From Acidobacteriota bacterium (GTDB lineage Bacteria > Acidobacteriota > Terriglobia > Terriglobales > Acidobacteriaceae), in NCBI GenBank assembly GCA_013290025.1, contig JABCYV010000002.1, positions 1 through 63,875 of the forward strand: a DNA stretch of 63,875 nt, written 5' to 3'. The notes under the pieces are model-generated. The model was not told the origin of the DNA. It saw nothing but the letters and a program-made list of their open reading frames with translations, and searched no databases. Position numbers and translations under genes: made by a program. Shown one piece after another: positions 1 through 9,823 of the stretch; position 1 is the first letter of the stretch; each line of letters opens with the position of its first letter.

Positions 1-1
1 C

Positions 2-508
2 GTCTTCCCCATCTCGCTGCCGGCGCTCCGAGAGCGTCGGGAAGACATTCCTGCTCTTGTGACCCATTTCGTGAAACTATTTGGCCGCCGTATGGGGAAG
101 CATCTGGACAGCATTCCTCCGGAAACCATGGCTGCATTCCAGTGGCATTCCTGGCCCGGGAACATACGCGAGTTGCAGAACTTGGTAGAGCGCGCAGTTA
201 TCCTTTCCCGCGACGGTGTGCTTCCAAACCCGTTGTTTCAGAGGCGAACGGGATCTATCAGCCTCAACATCCATCGAACTCAGGCTTGCCAATTGCCGAT
301 GAAATCGGAAGACTCGGATCGCGCTTTGATTTTGGAAACACTTGCGCAGGCCGGCTGGATCGTCGGTGGACCCCGCGGTGCAGCCGCCAAACTGGGACTG
401 AAACGGACCACACTGCTGGCCAAAATGAGAAGATTGGGGATTTCGCGACCTATTCCTCAGGACGGGACAAACCTTCTCGGCATCGCTCGAGAAGATGCTC
501 AGGCATGA
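2..508 (+). CDS. Sigma-54-dependent transcriptional activator, C-terminal part
   Basis: This is the 3' end of an NtrC-family enhancer-binding protein; the gene begins upstream of the window and the frame is open from base 2. The first residues (PALRERREDIPAL) are the typical late part of the AAA+ sigma-54 interaction domain, followed by the WPGNIRELQN segment near the sensor II region. The last 50 residues are a Fis-type helix-turn-helix (GGPRGAAAKLGLKRTTLLAKM) that would bind an upstream activator site. Family members use ATP to open RNA polymerase-sigma-54 promoters. The sensory N-terminus is outside the window, so the signal is unknown. It could be the partner of the sensor kinase at 1910-6577, but nothing in the sequence proves that. 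Confidence 0.93.
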   Translation, partial: VFPISLPALRERREDIPALVTHFVKLFGRRMGKHLDSIPPETMAAFQWHSWPGNIRELQNLVERAVILSRDGVLPNPLFQRRTGSISLNIHRTQACQLPMKSEDSDRALILETLAQAGWIVGGPRGAAAKLGLKRTTLLAKMRRLGISRPIPQDGTNLLGIAREDAQA

Positions 509-782
509 AATTCGACTGGCGGCCGAGCGTGAAAAGTCGGAAGTTAACAAGCAGGACCTGGTCCCCTCGACAAGACGTAATCGGCACGCTCCCGGCTTTG
601 GTGTCGGTACTCTGCCGGAGCGACTGGATCCATGTCGTCACGATTGCAATTCGCCGCGGCTTGCTCTCCTTCTCGTAAAAAGTGGAGCGGTGGTCGAAGA
701 TCGCATTACATCACCGGGTTCTTGTCTTCCGAGAAAGAAAAGCAGAACGCCGGATTTCCAACGAGAGTGACATTTTTTCCTT

Positions 783-1913
783 ATGCATCTGAAGCAGCCC
801 GAAATCGCGGCCCCGAGTCGCATTGAAGTAGCTTCCGCAACGTGTCCTGTATTTGGAATCCTGAGCGCCATTGTTTTCCTTAGCGCGGTGGTCTTGGTGG
901 CATGCCGGTCAGGGAAACCCCAGGAAACACCAGCCATCACCTTCACCAAGATTCCTCCTGCGGCCCGGGGTGGCCGGGAAAGAGTGGATACGATCTCCGG
1001 CCGCGTCTCTGGAGCTCGACCGGGACAGCGAATTGTAATTTATGCAAAGAGTGGCCCGTGGTGGGTACAGCCTTGGCCGGAACATCCATTTGCATCAATC
1101 GAGCCCGATTCGATCTGGAGTACACAGACGCACCTGGGATACGAATACGCCGCGTTGCTCGTGAATGCGGACTATCATCCGGCGCCGACGATCGATGTAG
1201 CTCCTACTGTGGGTGGTTCTGTGGAGGCATTGAAAATAGTAAATGGAGTCGGGTCTCTGCCAGACCTCCCCGTCGCGCCATTGCGATTCAGCGGATATGA
1301 CTGGAAGGTTCGCACTGTCTCAGCGGCTCGCGGCGGGCTCAATAATCTCTACGATGCGGATAACGCCTGGACCGACGAGAGTGGCGCCTTGCACCTCAGG
1401 ATCAGCAACAAGCCGGCAGGCTGGACTTGCGCGCAAGTGGTTCTTGCTCGCAGCCTTGGCTACGGCACTTACAATTTCGTCGTTCGCGACACTGCTCATT
1501 TAGATCCTGCTGTGGTTCTCAGTTTACACACCTATGATGATTCGGCAGGTGATCAACATTTCCGAGAATGGGATATCGAAATCGGGCGCTGGGGGCGCAC
1601 CCCTAGCAGAGAAAACGCGCAATTCGGCATTCAGCCTTTCTACGTTCCTGGCAACCTCGCTCGATTCAAAGAGCCGCCCGGCACGCTCACCTACTCGATG
1701 CTTTGGGAGCCAGGGCGTACCGTATTCAAGGCATTCCGAGGAAGCTCGATTCAATCGGGCGCGCGTCCGTTCTCCGAGCACACTTTCACTTCGGGAGTTC
1801 CGTCACCTGGCCAAGAGCTGCTGGAAGCCATGTTTTACATCGTTGCCAGCAAGAAAAGCCCGGTGCAAAAGAACACGGAAGTCATCATCGATAAGTTCGA
1901 GTATCTTCCTTGA
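783..1913 (+). CDS. Lectin/GH16-like lipoprotein
   Basis: A 376-residue exported protein. A hydrophobic stretch at about residues 24-40 ends in VLVAC, a lipobox with Cys41 as the probable lipidation site. The rest resembles concanavalin A-like beta-sandwich proteins of the GH16 type, with aromatic-rich strands (WVQPWPEHPF, WDIEIGRWG). I do not see the ExDxxE catalytic motif of GH16 enzymes, so binding is more likely than hydrolysis. The stop codon overlaps the TTG start of the sensor kinase by 4 bases, so the two are probably translationally coupled, and the lipoprotein may present a ligand to the kinase. The family call is from general sequence character and is moderate; secretion and lipidation are clearer. 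Confidence 0.75.
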   Translation: MHLKQPEIAAPSRIEVASATCPVFGILSAIVFLSAVVLVACRSGKPQETPAITFTKIPPAARGGRERVDTISGRVSGARPGQRIVIYAKSGPWWVQPWPEHPFASIEPDSIWSTQTHLGYEYAALLVNADYHPAPTIDVAPTVGGSVEALKIVNGVGSLPDLPVAPLRFSGYDWKVRTVSAARGGLNNLYDADNAWTDESGALHLRISNKPAGWTCAQVVLARSLGYGTYNFVVRDTAHLDPAVVLSLHTYDDSAGDQHFREWDIEIGRWGRTPSRENAQFGIQPFYVPGNLARFKEPPGTLTYSMLWEPGRTVFKAFRGSSIQSGARPFSEHTFTSGVPSPGQELLEAMFYIVASKKSPVQKNTEVIIDKFEYLP

Positions 1914-4900
1914 CCAGTCTCTCTGAATTCCGGTTGCGGGTTGGCGCGGCTGCTGCCGCAATGCTGATTTTCTGTGCTACCCCCTCAAAGGCGGTCGATC
2001 CGCATCGGATGATTTCGCAATATGCGCGCGATCATTGGACAATCGAGAACGAGTTTCCAGGAGGGGCGATATCGGCGATCGCGCAAACACCGGACGGTTA
2101 TCTTTGGATTGGCACTGAAAAGGGTCTGTTCCGCTTCGACGGGCTTAGCTTCCGTGTTTTTCAGCAGGCGAGCCCTGAGCCTTTGCCCATCGGCCCCGTG
2201 CAGCAATTGATGACCGACAATACCGGCAATCTCTGGGTTCTCTTGGCCAATACCCAGCTGTTGCGGTTTCATGACGGAAAATTCGAACTCGGGCGCGAGG
2301 AAGCGGAAGTTGGAGTGACCGCGATCGGAAAGCGCGCGAACGGCACTCCTCTCTTCGCATCACTTGCCTATGGCGCACTCACCTATCAAGACGGGAAGTT
2401 CTTATCGATCTCCCCTTCATCGGATCTCAGCGCCACGCCGACTGCCCCATCTTCCGACGATCTCTCAACCCGACTAAGTTGGGCCACCAGTGTCGCTGCT
2501 CATAGCCTCGCCCAGCCTGACTCGGTTGTGACTTCCATGGTGGAAACCAGTGACGGCCGCCTGTGGCTCGGCACACGCGACAAAGGTCTGTTTTATCTGG
2601 ACCACGGCCGGATTTCGTCGGTACGTCTGCCGGGTGTGAGCCGCAACGTTCGGTCCCTACTTCCGCTGGAAAATGGAGAGCTCTGGATCGGAACGGAAAG
2701 AGGTATTTTTCGCTGGAACGGAAAAGAAGTCAGTCAAATTGGCATTAGCCCTGCCTTGCGTCAAGCTCAAGTTCACGCCATGATTCGCGACCGCGACGCG
2801 AACGTTTGGGTAGGAACCACTGCCGGACTCGTCAGGGTCAACAACGAGGGGGTGTCGTTTGATGACGTCGGTTCGGACCGCGCGAAACCAGTGTCGGCCC
2901 TTTTTGAAGATCGAGAAGGACATCTGTGGATAGGAGGTTCGCAAGGCATAGAGAGACTGCGCGAGACCGCGTTCGTCACGTATCCGTTTAGAACATCGCA
3001 AGAGGAGAGTGGTGGACCTGTTTTCGTCGACGCCAGCGGGCGCGTGTGGTTCGCGTCGTTCAAGGGCGGTTTGCAGTGGCTCAGACAGGGACAAGGCGGA
3101 ATCGTTTCCAATGACGATTTGAACCAAGACGTGGTCTATTCCATCACAGGAGGCGACGACGAGCTATGGATTGGGAGACAGCGTGGCGGACTGACGCGCT
3201 TACGCTACGGCGCTGGTCGAATCACGGCAAGAACCTACACAGTTTCCGATGGGCTCCCGGAAAACAGTGTGTACGCCGTATATGGTAGCCGGGACGGCTC
3301 GGTATGGGCTGCCACTCTTAACGCTGGTCTCAGTCAATTTGTGAACGGGCGTTTCCAAACCTACTCTACTGCGAATGGGTTGCCATCGAATACCATCACT
3401 TCGATCGACGAGGGTCCCGATGACACAATGTGGTTCGGCACGCCAAACGGACTCGTTGCGTTCTCGAGAAACAAATGGAGCGTTTTTACATCTCGCGATG
3501 GGTTGCCCAACGACAACATCACCTGCCTGCTTACAGATTCGACGAACACTTTGTGGATCGGAACGGCATCAGGCCTTGCTTTTTTGCGATCAGGCCACAT
3601 CCAAAAAGCCTACGCTCCTTCACTGCAAGAAGAGATACTCGGAATTGCCGCGGATGATATCGGGAACTTGTGGATTGCGACGACAAATCACATATTGTCC
3701 GTCAAGCGCGATCGATTGTTGTCGAACACCGTGGCTGAATCCGATCTTCGAGAGTACGGACTAGAGGATGGTCTCATCGGTAAACAGGGAGTGAAGCGAT
3801 TTCGATCCGTGGTTAGTGGCCCACAAGGGAGAATATGGTTTTCCACCAGCCGAGGCCTTTCCGTAGTCGATCCCAGCCGAGCGGGTCGTGAACCACCATA
3901 CGTCACTGTGCAGATCGAGGGCTTTTCCGCAGACGGCAACTCGCTGGACCTGCAACCGCCGATTCGGGTTCCTCCTGACACGCATCGACTGAGGTTTAGC
4001 TATTCCGGCTTGAGCTTATCTTCCCCGGAGCGGATTCAGTTTAAGTACAAACTGGATGGATTTGATAAAGACTGGAGCGAACCCGTCTCAACTCGTGCGG
4101 CAGTGTACACAAACGTCGGTCGCGGATCATATACATTTCGGGTGATGGCCAGCAATAGTGCCGGCGCCTGGAACAATCAGTCCGTGGCACTACCCTTCAG
4201 TATTGCGCCCACGTTGTACCAAACAAGGGCGTTTCGAGTCCTTCTTGCGGCTTCCTTATTGCTTGGCACCTGGGCACTTCATCGATGGCGCATTCATCAG
4301 CTCACGGCTCAGGAAAAGCGTATGCGGGATGTTGTGGAAACAATTCCGGCGATGACCTTCACTACATCGTCCGACGGCTCCTGCACATTTGTGAATAAGC
4401 GCTGGACCGAATACACCGGGCTTTCTGTCGAGCAGAGTTCAGGCACAGGTTGGCAGAGCGCGGTCCATGCCGAAGATTTTGCGCGTTATTCCGAGACCTG
4501 GCGTATCTCCGTTGCGACCGAACAGCTTTTCGAAGACGAGGCGCGGTTTCGTCGCGCCGCTGACGGGGGATATCGCTGGTTTCTGGTGCGCGGTGTTCCA
4601 CTTCGGGACCAGCATGGAAGAATTGTCAGATGGTACGGAACCCTCACGGACATTGAAGATCGCAAACGCGCCGAGGAAGCCATGGGGGGATTATCGCGCG
4701 ATTTGCAGGAAAGCAAAGCCAAGCTTGAAGAAGCCCAGCGGATTGCACATGTTGGCTACTGGGAGTGGGACCTGACGTCGAATCGCGTGATCTGGTCAGA
4801 CGAGACCTACCGCATCTATGGACTGCGGCCGCAGGAGCATCCCATAGACATAGCTGTTATACAAAAAATGATCCACCCCGAAGATTTAGAATTTGTGTTC

Positions 4901-6577
4901 CGAGTGGCCGAGGAGGCCGTTCGCGGAGGATTGCGCACGGACGTACAACACCGAATCATCCGTACCAGTGGCGAACTGCGCACGGTGCATAGTCAGGGCG
5001 ATCTGAAGAAAGACGCGTCGGGGAGGCCCTGCCAAATGTTCGGTACGGTCCAGGACGTTACTGACCGCAAGCGCGCCGAGGAAGCCCTGCAACAAAGCCA
5101 ATTTTATCTCAGCGAAGGGCAGCGCCTGGCGCACATGGGAAGTTGGGCATTCAACCCTGCAGGTTTCTTTTATTACTGGTCTGAGGAGCTGTTTCGAATT
5201 TACGGGCTGGATCCGCAGAGGGGGGCCCCAACGCTTGAACAGTATCTGGCCACCGTGCACCCACAAGACCGAGACTTTATGGCTGACACCATAAAAAGAA
5301 TGCATGCGGAACGCTCTGGCTGCGATGTGAAAAAGAGAATTGTTCGCCCGGACGGAGAGCAACGCTACATTCGCTGCGTCGGAATTCCCGTTCTTGAAGG
5401 CGAAGTCCTGAAGGGGTTTCTCGGCACCGCGATCGATATCACCGAGCAAGAACTGCTGAACCAGGAGTTGGAGCGCCGGCAAGCCCACTTGACCGAGGCG
5501 CAAAAGCTGACCCACACGGCCAGCTGGGCTTGGCGCGTACCTGATCGGAACGCGGTGGAGGTCTCCGAGGAGTTTTACCGGATTGGCGGCTTCGATCCAG
5601 CCGAGGGACCGCCAAGTCGGGAAGAATATCTCGAACGCGTCCACCCGGAGGATCGCCTTAAGTGGACGGGCATTACCGAACGGGCAATCGTGGAAAAGGC
5701 CGATTACGATCATGAGTTCCGCATTCTTTTTCCGAATGGAAAGGTGAAGTGGATCCACACTGTTGGCCATCCCGTCCTTTCCGACACAGGAGATTTGGAG
5801 CAATTCGTGGGCAGCTCGACCGACATTACGGAGCGCAAATCTGCCGAGCAAGAGCGTGAAAAACTGCGACAACTCGAGGCAGATCTGGCACATATCGATC
5901 GTGTGAGTACGTTGGGCGAAATGGCAGCATCACTGGCACACGAGATCAAGCAGCCCATCGCTGCCGCCATCACCAGCGCCAATAGCTGCATTGAATGGCT
6001 GGCACACGAACCGCCCAATCTTGATCGGGCCCGTGCGGCAGCAGCCAGAATCGATAGGTATGGGAATCGTGCGGCTGAGATCATCGACCGTATACGTTCG
6101 TTCTACAAGAAATCTCCTCCACAACGTGAGTTGGTCGACGTGAACGGAATTATCCAGGAAATGATCACGCTGCTGCAGGGTGAGGCTACGCGATCCTCAA
6201 TTGCCATGCACACGGAACTTACGGCTGAAATACCCAAAATCACGGCGGACAGGGTGCAGCTGCAGCAGGTGTTCATGAACCTCATGCTTAACGGCATCGA
6301 AGCCATGAAGGACGCAGGCGGAGAGCTTACGGTGACGTCGCACCTGCAGGACGGTCAACTCCAGTTCTCGGTCAGTGACACGGGCGTGGGGTTGCCAGCG
6401 GAGAAGATGGATCAGATCTTTTCTGCGTTCTTTACCACCAAGCCGCAGGGCAGCGGCATGGGATTGGCCATCAGCCGTTCCATTGTGGAGTCGCATGGCG
6501 GCCGGTTGTGGGCGGCTGCCAACGATGGACGAGGAGCAACATTTCACTTCACCTTGCCGACCCACGTGACAAGCTGA
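1910..6577 (+). CDS. Sensor histidine kinase with Reg_prop propeller, Y_Y_Y domain and four PAS domains
   Basis: A 1555-residue transmembrane sensor kinase starting at a TTG that overlaps the preceding stop. A signal-like N-terminus is followed by about a dozen Reg_prop blades (repeats such as LWIGTEKGLFRFDG) to about residue 640, a Y_Y_Y domain at about 690-755 and a membrane helix at about 772-794. The cytoplasmic part carries four PAS/PAC units (about 803-917, 942-1051, 1066-1181, 1197-1307), a HisKA domain with the phospho-acceptor His1344 in SLAHEIKQP, and an HATPase domain with NGIEAM, DTGVGLP and GSGMGLA motifs. There is no receiver or DNA-binding domain, unlike the Bacteroides hybrid systems that share the periplasmic propeller. 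Those relatives sense polysaccharide fragments; a sugar ligand here is inferred from the propeller and the upstream lectin-like lipoprotein. Confidence 0.95.
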   Translation: MTSLSEFRLRVGAAAAAMLIFCATPSKAVDPHRMISQYARDHWTIENEFPGGAISAIAQTPDGYLWIGTEKGLFRFDGLSFRVFQQASPEPLPIGPVQQLMTDNTGNLWVLLANTQLLRFHDGKFELGREEAEVGVTAIGKRANGTPLFASLAYGALTYQDGKFLSISPSSDLSATPTAPSSDDLSTRLSWATSVAAHSLAQPDSVVTSMVETSDGRLWLGTRDKGLFYLDHGRISSVRLPGVSRNVRSLLPLENGELWIGTERGIFRWNGKEVSQIGISPALRQAQVHAMIRDRDANVWVGTTAGLVRVNNEGVSFDDVGSDRAKPVSALFEDREGHLWIGGSQGIERLRETAFVTYPFRTSQEESGGPVFVDASGRVWFASFKGGLQWLRQGQGGIVSNDDLNQDVVYSITGGDDELWIGRQRGGLTRLRYGAGRITARTYTVSDGLPENSVYAVYGSRDGSVWAATLNAGLSQFVNGRFQTYSTANGLPSNTITSIDEGPDDTMWFGTPNGLVAFSRNKWSVFTSRDGLPNDNITCLLTDSTNTLWIGTASGLAFLRSGHIQKAYAPSLQEEILGIAADDIGNLWIATTNHILSVKRDRLLSNTVAESDLREYGLEDGLIGKQGVKRFRSVVSGPQGRIWFSTSRGLSVVDPSRAGREPPYVTVQIEGFSADGNSLDLQPPIRVPPDTHRLRFSYSGLSLSSPERIQFKYKLDGFDKDWSEPVSTRAAVYTNVGRGSYTFRVMASNSAGAWNNQSVALPFSIAPTLYQTRAFRVLLAASLLLGTWALHRWRIHQLTAQEKRMRDVVETIPAMTFTTSSDGSCTFVNKRWTEYTGLSVEQSSGTGWQSAVHAEDFARYSETWRISVATEQLFEDEARFRRAADGGYRWFLVRGVPLRDQHGRIVRWYGTLTDIEDRKRAEEAMGGLSRDLQESKAKLEEAQRIAHVGYWEWDLTSNRVIWSDETYRIYGLRPQEHPIDIAVIQKMIHPEDLEFVFRVAEEAVRGGLRTDVQHRIIRTSGELRTVHSQGDLKKDASGRPCQMFGTVQDVTDRKRAEEALQQSQFYLSEGQRLAHMGSWAFNPAGFFYYWSEELFRIYGLDPQRGAPTLEQYLATVHPQDRDFMADTIKRMHAERSGCDVKKRIVRPDGEQRYIRCVGIPVLEGEVLKGFLGTAIDITEQELLNQELERRQAHLTEAQKLTHTASWAWRVPDRNAVEVSEEFYRIGGFDPAEGPPSREEYLERVHPEDRLKWTGITERAIVEKADYDHEFRILFPNGKVKWIHTVGHPVLSDTGDLEQFVGSSTDITERKSAEQEREKLRQLEADLAHIDRVSTLGEMAASLAHEIKQPIAAAITSANSCIEWLAHEPPNLDRARAAAARIDRYGNRAAEIIDRIRSFYKKSPPQRELVDVNGIIQEMITLLQGEATRSSIAMHTELTAEIPKITADRVQLQQVFMNLMLNGIEAMKDAGGELTVTSHLQDGQLQFSVSDTGVGLPAEKMDQIFSAFFTTKPQGSGMGLAISRSIVESHGGRLWAAANDGRGATFHFTLPTHVTS

Positions 6578-6661
6578 AAATCAATCACCAGATTTACCAG
6601 AATCACCGGATTACCTTTGTTTCAGTTTCTGGAATGAAGAAATAGCCAGGAGGGACGCGCC

Positions 6662-7039
6662 ATGAGTATCGCTGAGTCCGCAATCACGCCTGAATTACCA
6701 CCTTTGAGCGTTCTACCTCAAGTGCCATCGAGACGTCCGGGTGAGCATTCCGAAACTATGGCCGGCAATGTAGATCGCGGAAGAGCAGCACTGAACATCA
6801 ATCGTGCGTCCTGGAAGGGGGAGGACGGCAGAGAACGGGTTTTCGAGGGCATCGTGGGCAGAAGCGCGGCTCTGCAACGTGCGCTCCGGGAAGTCGAGGT
6901 TGTGGCGCCGACCAATTCCGGCGTACTGATTCTAGGAGAGACGGGTACGGGAAAGGAGTTGATCGCCCGAGCGATCCACAACCTGAGCGCCCGACGGGAT
7001 CGACCCCGCAAACTTAATATTCCGCTCCGTCCTCAGTGA
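6662..7039 (+). pseudogene. Truncated sigma-54 activator
   Basis: The 125-residue reading frame begins after a strong ribosome site (AGGAGG, 8 bases before the ATG at 6662). Residues 60-115 match the start of an NtrC-type AAA+ domain, including Walker A GETGTGKE and the following ARAIHNLS. The match stops at RDRP and KLN; the expected rest of the AAA+ domain (GAFTGA loop, Walker B, arginine fingers) and the Fis-type HTH are gone, replaced by ten residues and a stop. It cannot hydrolyse ATP or bind DNA as written. It lies 84 bases after the sensor kinase, where a cognate regulator would be expected, so it may be a broken partner gene. A small regulatory protein is possible but less likely. Confidence 0.75.
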
Positions 7040-7091
7040 ACGAAAACGGTTGTATGCAAGCCACAATCAGACATTCGGCTGACTGTGTAGC

Positions 7092-7133
7092 GCGGACATT
7101 CCTGCCCGCGCCTTGACGGACAGGAATGTCCGC
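7092..7133. repeat. Palindromic intergenic repeat, copy 1
   Basis: Two perfect 13-base arms, GCGGACATTCCTG (7092-7104) and its complement (7121-7133), enclose a 16-base loop. A related but imperfect copy lies at 25121-25178. The element sits between the convergent ends of the truncated activator and tkt, so its hairpin could stop transcription from both sides, though there is no T-run. It looks like a REP/MITE-like dispersed repeat. Confidence 0.75.
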
Positions 7134-7141
7134 CCATGGAA

Positions 7142-9229
7142 TCAGCCTTTCTTTAACTGCTCCTTGGCGGCCATGACAACCTGGTTCGGCTCGAAGCCAA
7201 ACTTTTTTTGCAGTTCCTTCAGTGGAGCCGAAGCGCCAAAAGTATTCATGCCGATAACGCGGCCGGAATTGCCAACGTATCGCTCCCATCCCAAAATTGA
7301 GCCCTGCTCCACCGCTAATCGAGCTTTCATGGTGGGCGGCAGAACGCTGTCGCGGTATGCCTGCGACTGGTGCTCGAAAATTTCCCACGAGGGCATGGAC
7401 ACTACGCGCGAGCGAATGCCTTCCGCGAGCAGAGTCTCGTGTGCGGCGATTGCAAGGCTAAGCTCGCTGCCGGAAGCGATGATGATCACTTCCGGATCGC
7501 CGCCGGGTGCCTCCGCGAGCACATACGCTCCGTGCGCGACACCGGAAGCCGGAGCATACTTGTTGCGGTCGAGAATCGGTAAAGGCTGACGCGACAACGC
7601 CAGCACCGCGGGCTGGTGCCGCAGCTGCATCATGAACCGGTATGCCTCGACTACTTCGTTGGCATCGCCGGGCCGTAGCGTGATCAGCCCTGGTATCGCC
7701 CGCAGCGATATGAGATGCTCGATCGGCTGGTGCGTGGGACCATCCTCACCATCGCCCATTGCGTCATGCGTGAAAACAAAATTGCTGGGCAGTTCCATGA
7801 GGGCGGCCAAACGAATCGCCGGACGCGCGTAATCGCTGAATATAAAGAAAGTCGCGCCAAACGCTCGCAGCTTGGATAAAGAGAGTCCGTTGACGATTGC
7901 CGCCATCGCGTGCTCGCGAATGCCGAAGTGCAGGATTTTTCCCTCCGGGGTGTCCGCCTGAAAATCTCCTGCTCCTGGATAGGTAAAGAGGGTTTTGTTG
8001 GACGGACCGAGGTCGGCAGATCCGCCAAGGAACCACGGAATGTTCTGGGCAAGCACGTTCAGCACTTTTGCTGAAGCATCTCGACCAGCGATACCCTTCG
8101 CGTCGGCGGGAAACACGGGAAGGTTGTGGTCCCATCCCGTCGGAAGCTCACGCTTCTGCATCAACTCAACTTCTACTGCGAGATCTGGATATTGAGTCCG
8201 GTACGACTCAAAAAGTTCCGCCCACTTGTGTCGGGCTTCAGCGCCACGTTTGCCGTTGCCGGCCGTAAAGTGGTCGTACACGCCCTCGGGGACAAAGAAC
8301 TTTGCATCTTCGGGAAATCCATAGGCCCTCTTGCACAACCGAACTTCGTCTTCTCCGAGCGGCTCTCCATGCGCGGCGGCAGTGTCCTGCTTATGCGGTG
8401 AACCGTATCCGATATGGCTGTCGAGAACAATGAATGTGGGGCGGCCTTTCGTCTTCCGAAAGACATCGAGCGCTTGTTCGATGCGATCGATGTCGTTCGC
8501 ATCGCCGACTCGCAGGACATTCCATCCGTACGCAATGAATCGTGTCTGAACGTCTTCGGTGAACGCAATGCGGGTGTTGCCTTCGATCGTGATGTGATTG
8601 TTGTCGTAGATCCAGCACAGGTTGTCGAGCCCGAGATGTCCGGCGAGTGATGCAGCCTCCGATGCAATCCCTTCCATCAGACAGCCGTCGCCGCAGACGG
8701 TGTAAATGTTGTAATTGAAGATGTCGAAGTCCGGCCGATTGTAGTGGCGGGCAAGCCATTTCTCCGCGATTGCCATGCCAACGCTCGTTGCCACACCCTG
8801 CCCGAGTGGGCCAGTCGTGGTCTCGACACCTGACACCCAGTGGTATTCAGGATGCCCGGGAGCCTTGCTGTTGAGTTGGCGGAAGTGGCGGATATCGTCG
8901 AGCGTGACCGAAGGTTGCCCCAATGTTTCGTAGTCGGCATTCACGGCTTGCACCCCGGTGAGATGGAGCGCAGACCATAGCAACATCGATGCATGGCCGT
9001 TCGACAGCACGAAGCGATCGCGATTAGGCCAGATCGGGTCATGCGGATCGAATTTGAGGACACGATTCCATATCGTATAGACGAGCGGTGCGAGCGCCAT
9101 TGGCGTTCCGGGGTGCCCAGAGTTGGCCTGCTGCACGGCATCGATGGAGAGGGTGCGAATCGTGTTAATGCACAACTGATCGAGTTGTGCGGTGCTGAGA
9201 TTCTCAACTGGAGCTATTGCGGTACTCAT
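7142..9229 (-). CDS. tkt: Transketolase
   Basis: A 695-residue thiamine-diphosphate enzyme that moves two-carbon units between ketose and aldose phosphates in the non-oxidative pentose phosphate pathway. It has the usual full length. Visible family motifs are SGHPGTPMALAP near residue 37, the ThDP/Mg site around GDGCLMEGIASEA, and the second-half pyrimidine domain with HFGIREHAM. It is the last gene of the 14-gene minus-strand series, 42 bases after rpiB, so it is probably expressed with the glucose 6-phosphate dehydrogenase branch. Transaldolase, its functional partner, is encoded separately at 29044-30018. Cytoplasmic. Confidence 0.98.
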   Translation of the reverse strand: MSTAIAPVENLSTAQLDQLCINTIRTLSIDAVQQANSGHPGTPMALAPLVYTIWNRVLKFDPHDPIWPNRDRFVLSNGHASMLLWSALHLTGVQAVNADYETLGQPSVTLDDIRHFRQLNSKAPGHPEYHWVSGVETTTGPLGQGVATSVGMAIAEKWLARHYNRPDFDIFNYNIYTVCGDGCLMEGIASEAASLAGHLGLDNLCWIYDNNHITIEGNTRIAFTEDVQTRFIAYGWNVLRVGDANDIDRIEQALDVFRKTKGRPTFIVLDSHIGYGSPHKQDTAAAHGEPLGEDEVRLCKRAYGFPEDAKFFVPEGVYDHFTAGNGKRGAEARHKWAELFESYRTQYPDLAVEVELMQKRELPTGWDHNLPVFPADAKGIAGRDASAKVLNVLAQNIPWFLGGSADLGPSNKTLFTYPGAGDFQADTPEGKILHFGIREHAMAAIVNGLSLSKLRAFGATFFIFSDYARPAIRLAALMELPSNFVFTHDAMGDGEDGPTHQPIEHLISLRAIPGLITLRPGDANEVVEAYRFMMQLRHQPAVLALSRQPLPILDRNKYAPASGVAHGAYVLAEAPGGDPEVIIIASGSELSLAIAAHETLLAEGIRSRVVSMPSWEIFEHQSQAYRDSVLPPTMKARLAVEQGSILGWERYVGNSGRVIGMNTFGASAPLKELQKKFGFEPNQVVMAAKEQLKKG

Positions 9230-9271
9230 GACTTCCTCCGTGGTAAGTATTCAAATTCAGTATGTCGACAG

Positions 9272-9760
9272 CTAGGCCGGAATCGCCGAAGTCTTGGCTC
9301 CGACTTCGCTGGCGGCTTTCTTTTCGAGTCCAGCAACTTTGCTCAGACGTCTCAGGTGGCGTTCGGCCTGGCTGAAGTTAGCTGCCAGAAAAGTTTCGAC
9401 GAGGTCCCAGGCCACCATGGTCCCCATGACCCGGCCACCGAGACAAATAATGTTCATGTGATCGTCCTCGACCCCTTGCCGAGCGGAGAAGTGATCATTG
9501 ATCAGAGCGGCGCGGACTCCCGGAACTTTGTTGGCGCAGACGGAAGCTCCCACCCCGCTTCCGCAAACAGCAACCCCGCGCTCTACCTTGCCTGACGCCA
9601 CTGCCCGCGCCAACGGTGTAACGAAATCCGGGTAGTCGTCGCCTGGCTCGAGCCGGTTTGCACCGAAGTCAACAATGTCATGACCCGCGGCGGTGAGGCG
9701 GCTGCGAAGGTCCTCTTTCAATCCAAACCCGCCGTGATCGGCGGCGATTCCTATGCGCAT
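9272..9760 (-). CDS. rpiB: Ribose 5-phosphate isomerase B
   Basis: A 162-residue RpiB/LacAB-family isomerase converting ribulose 5-phosphate and ribose 5-phosphate. The N-terminal IAADHGGFGLKEDL and the active-site stretch VAVCGSGVGASVCANKV, which carries the catalytic Cys of the family, are both present. The size is normal for RpiB plus a short C-terminal tail. It sits between pgl and tkt, completing the link from the oxidative to the non-oxidative branch. Gaps to the neighbours are 63 and 42 bases. Confidence 0.95.
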   Translation of the reverse strand: MRIGIAADHGGFGLKEDLRSRLTAAGHDIVDFGANRLEPGDDYPDFVTPLARAVASGKVERGVAVCGSGVGASVCANKVPGVRAALINDHFSARQGVEDDHMNIICLGGRVMGTMVAWDLVETFLAANFSQAERHLRRLSKVAGLEKKAASEVGAKTSAIPA

Positions 9761-9823
9761 ATGCTCTCCTTAATCATCGGGTCGCAGAATAATCCGGCTT
9801 CATCCAGATAAACCGCGTTCTCC

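Noticed and set aside
4886..5893. Minus-strand frame of 335 codons inside the sensor kinase
   Set aside because: Shadow of the PAS-domain coding strand, with no recognisable motif.
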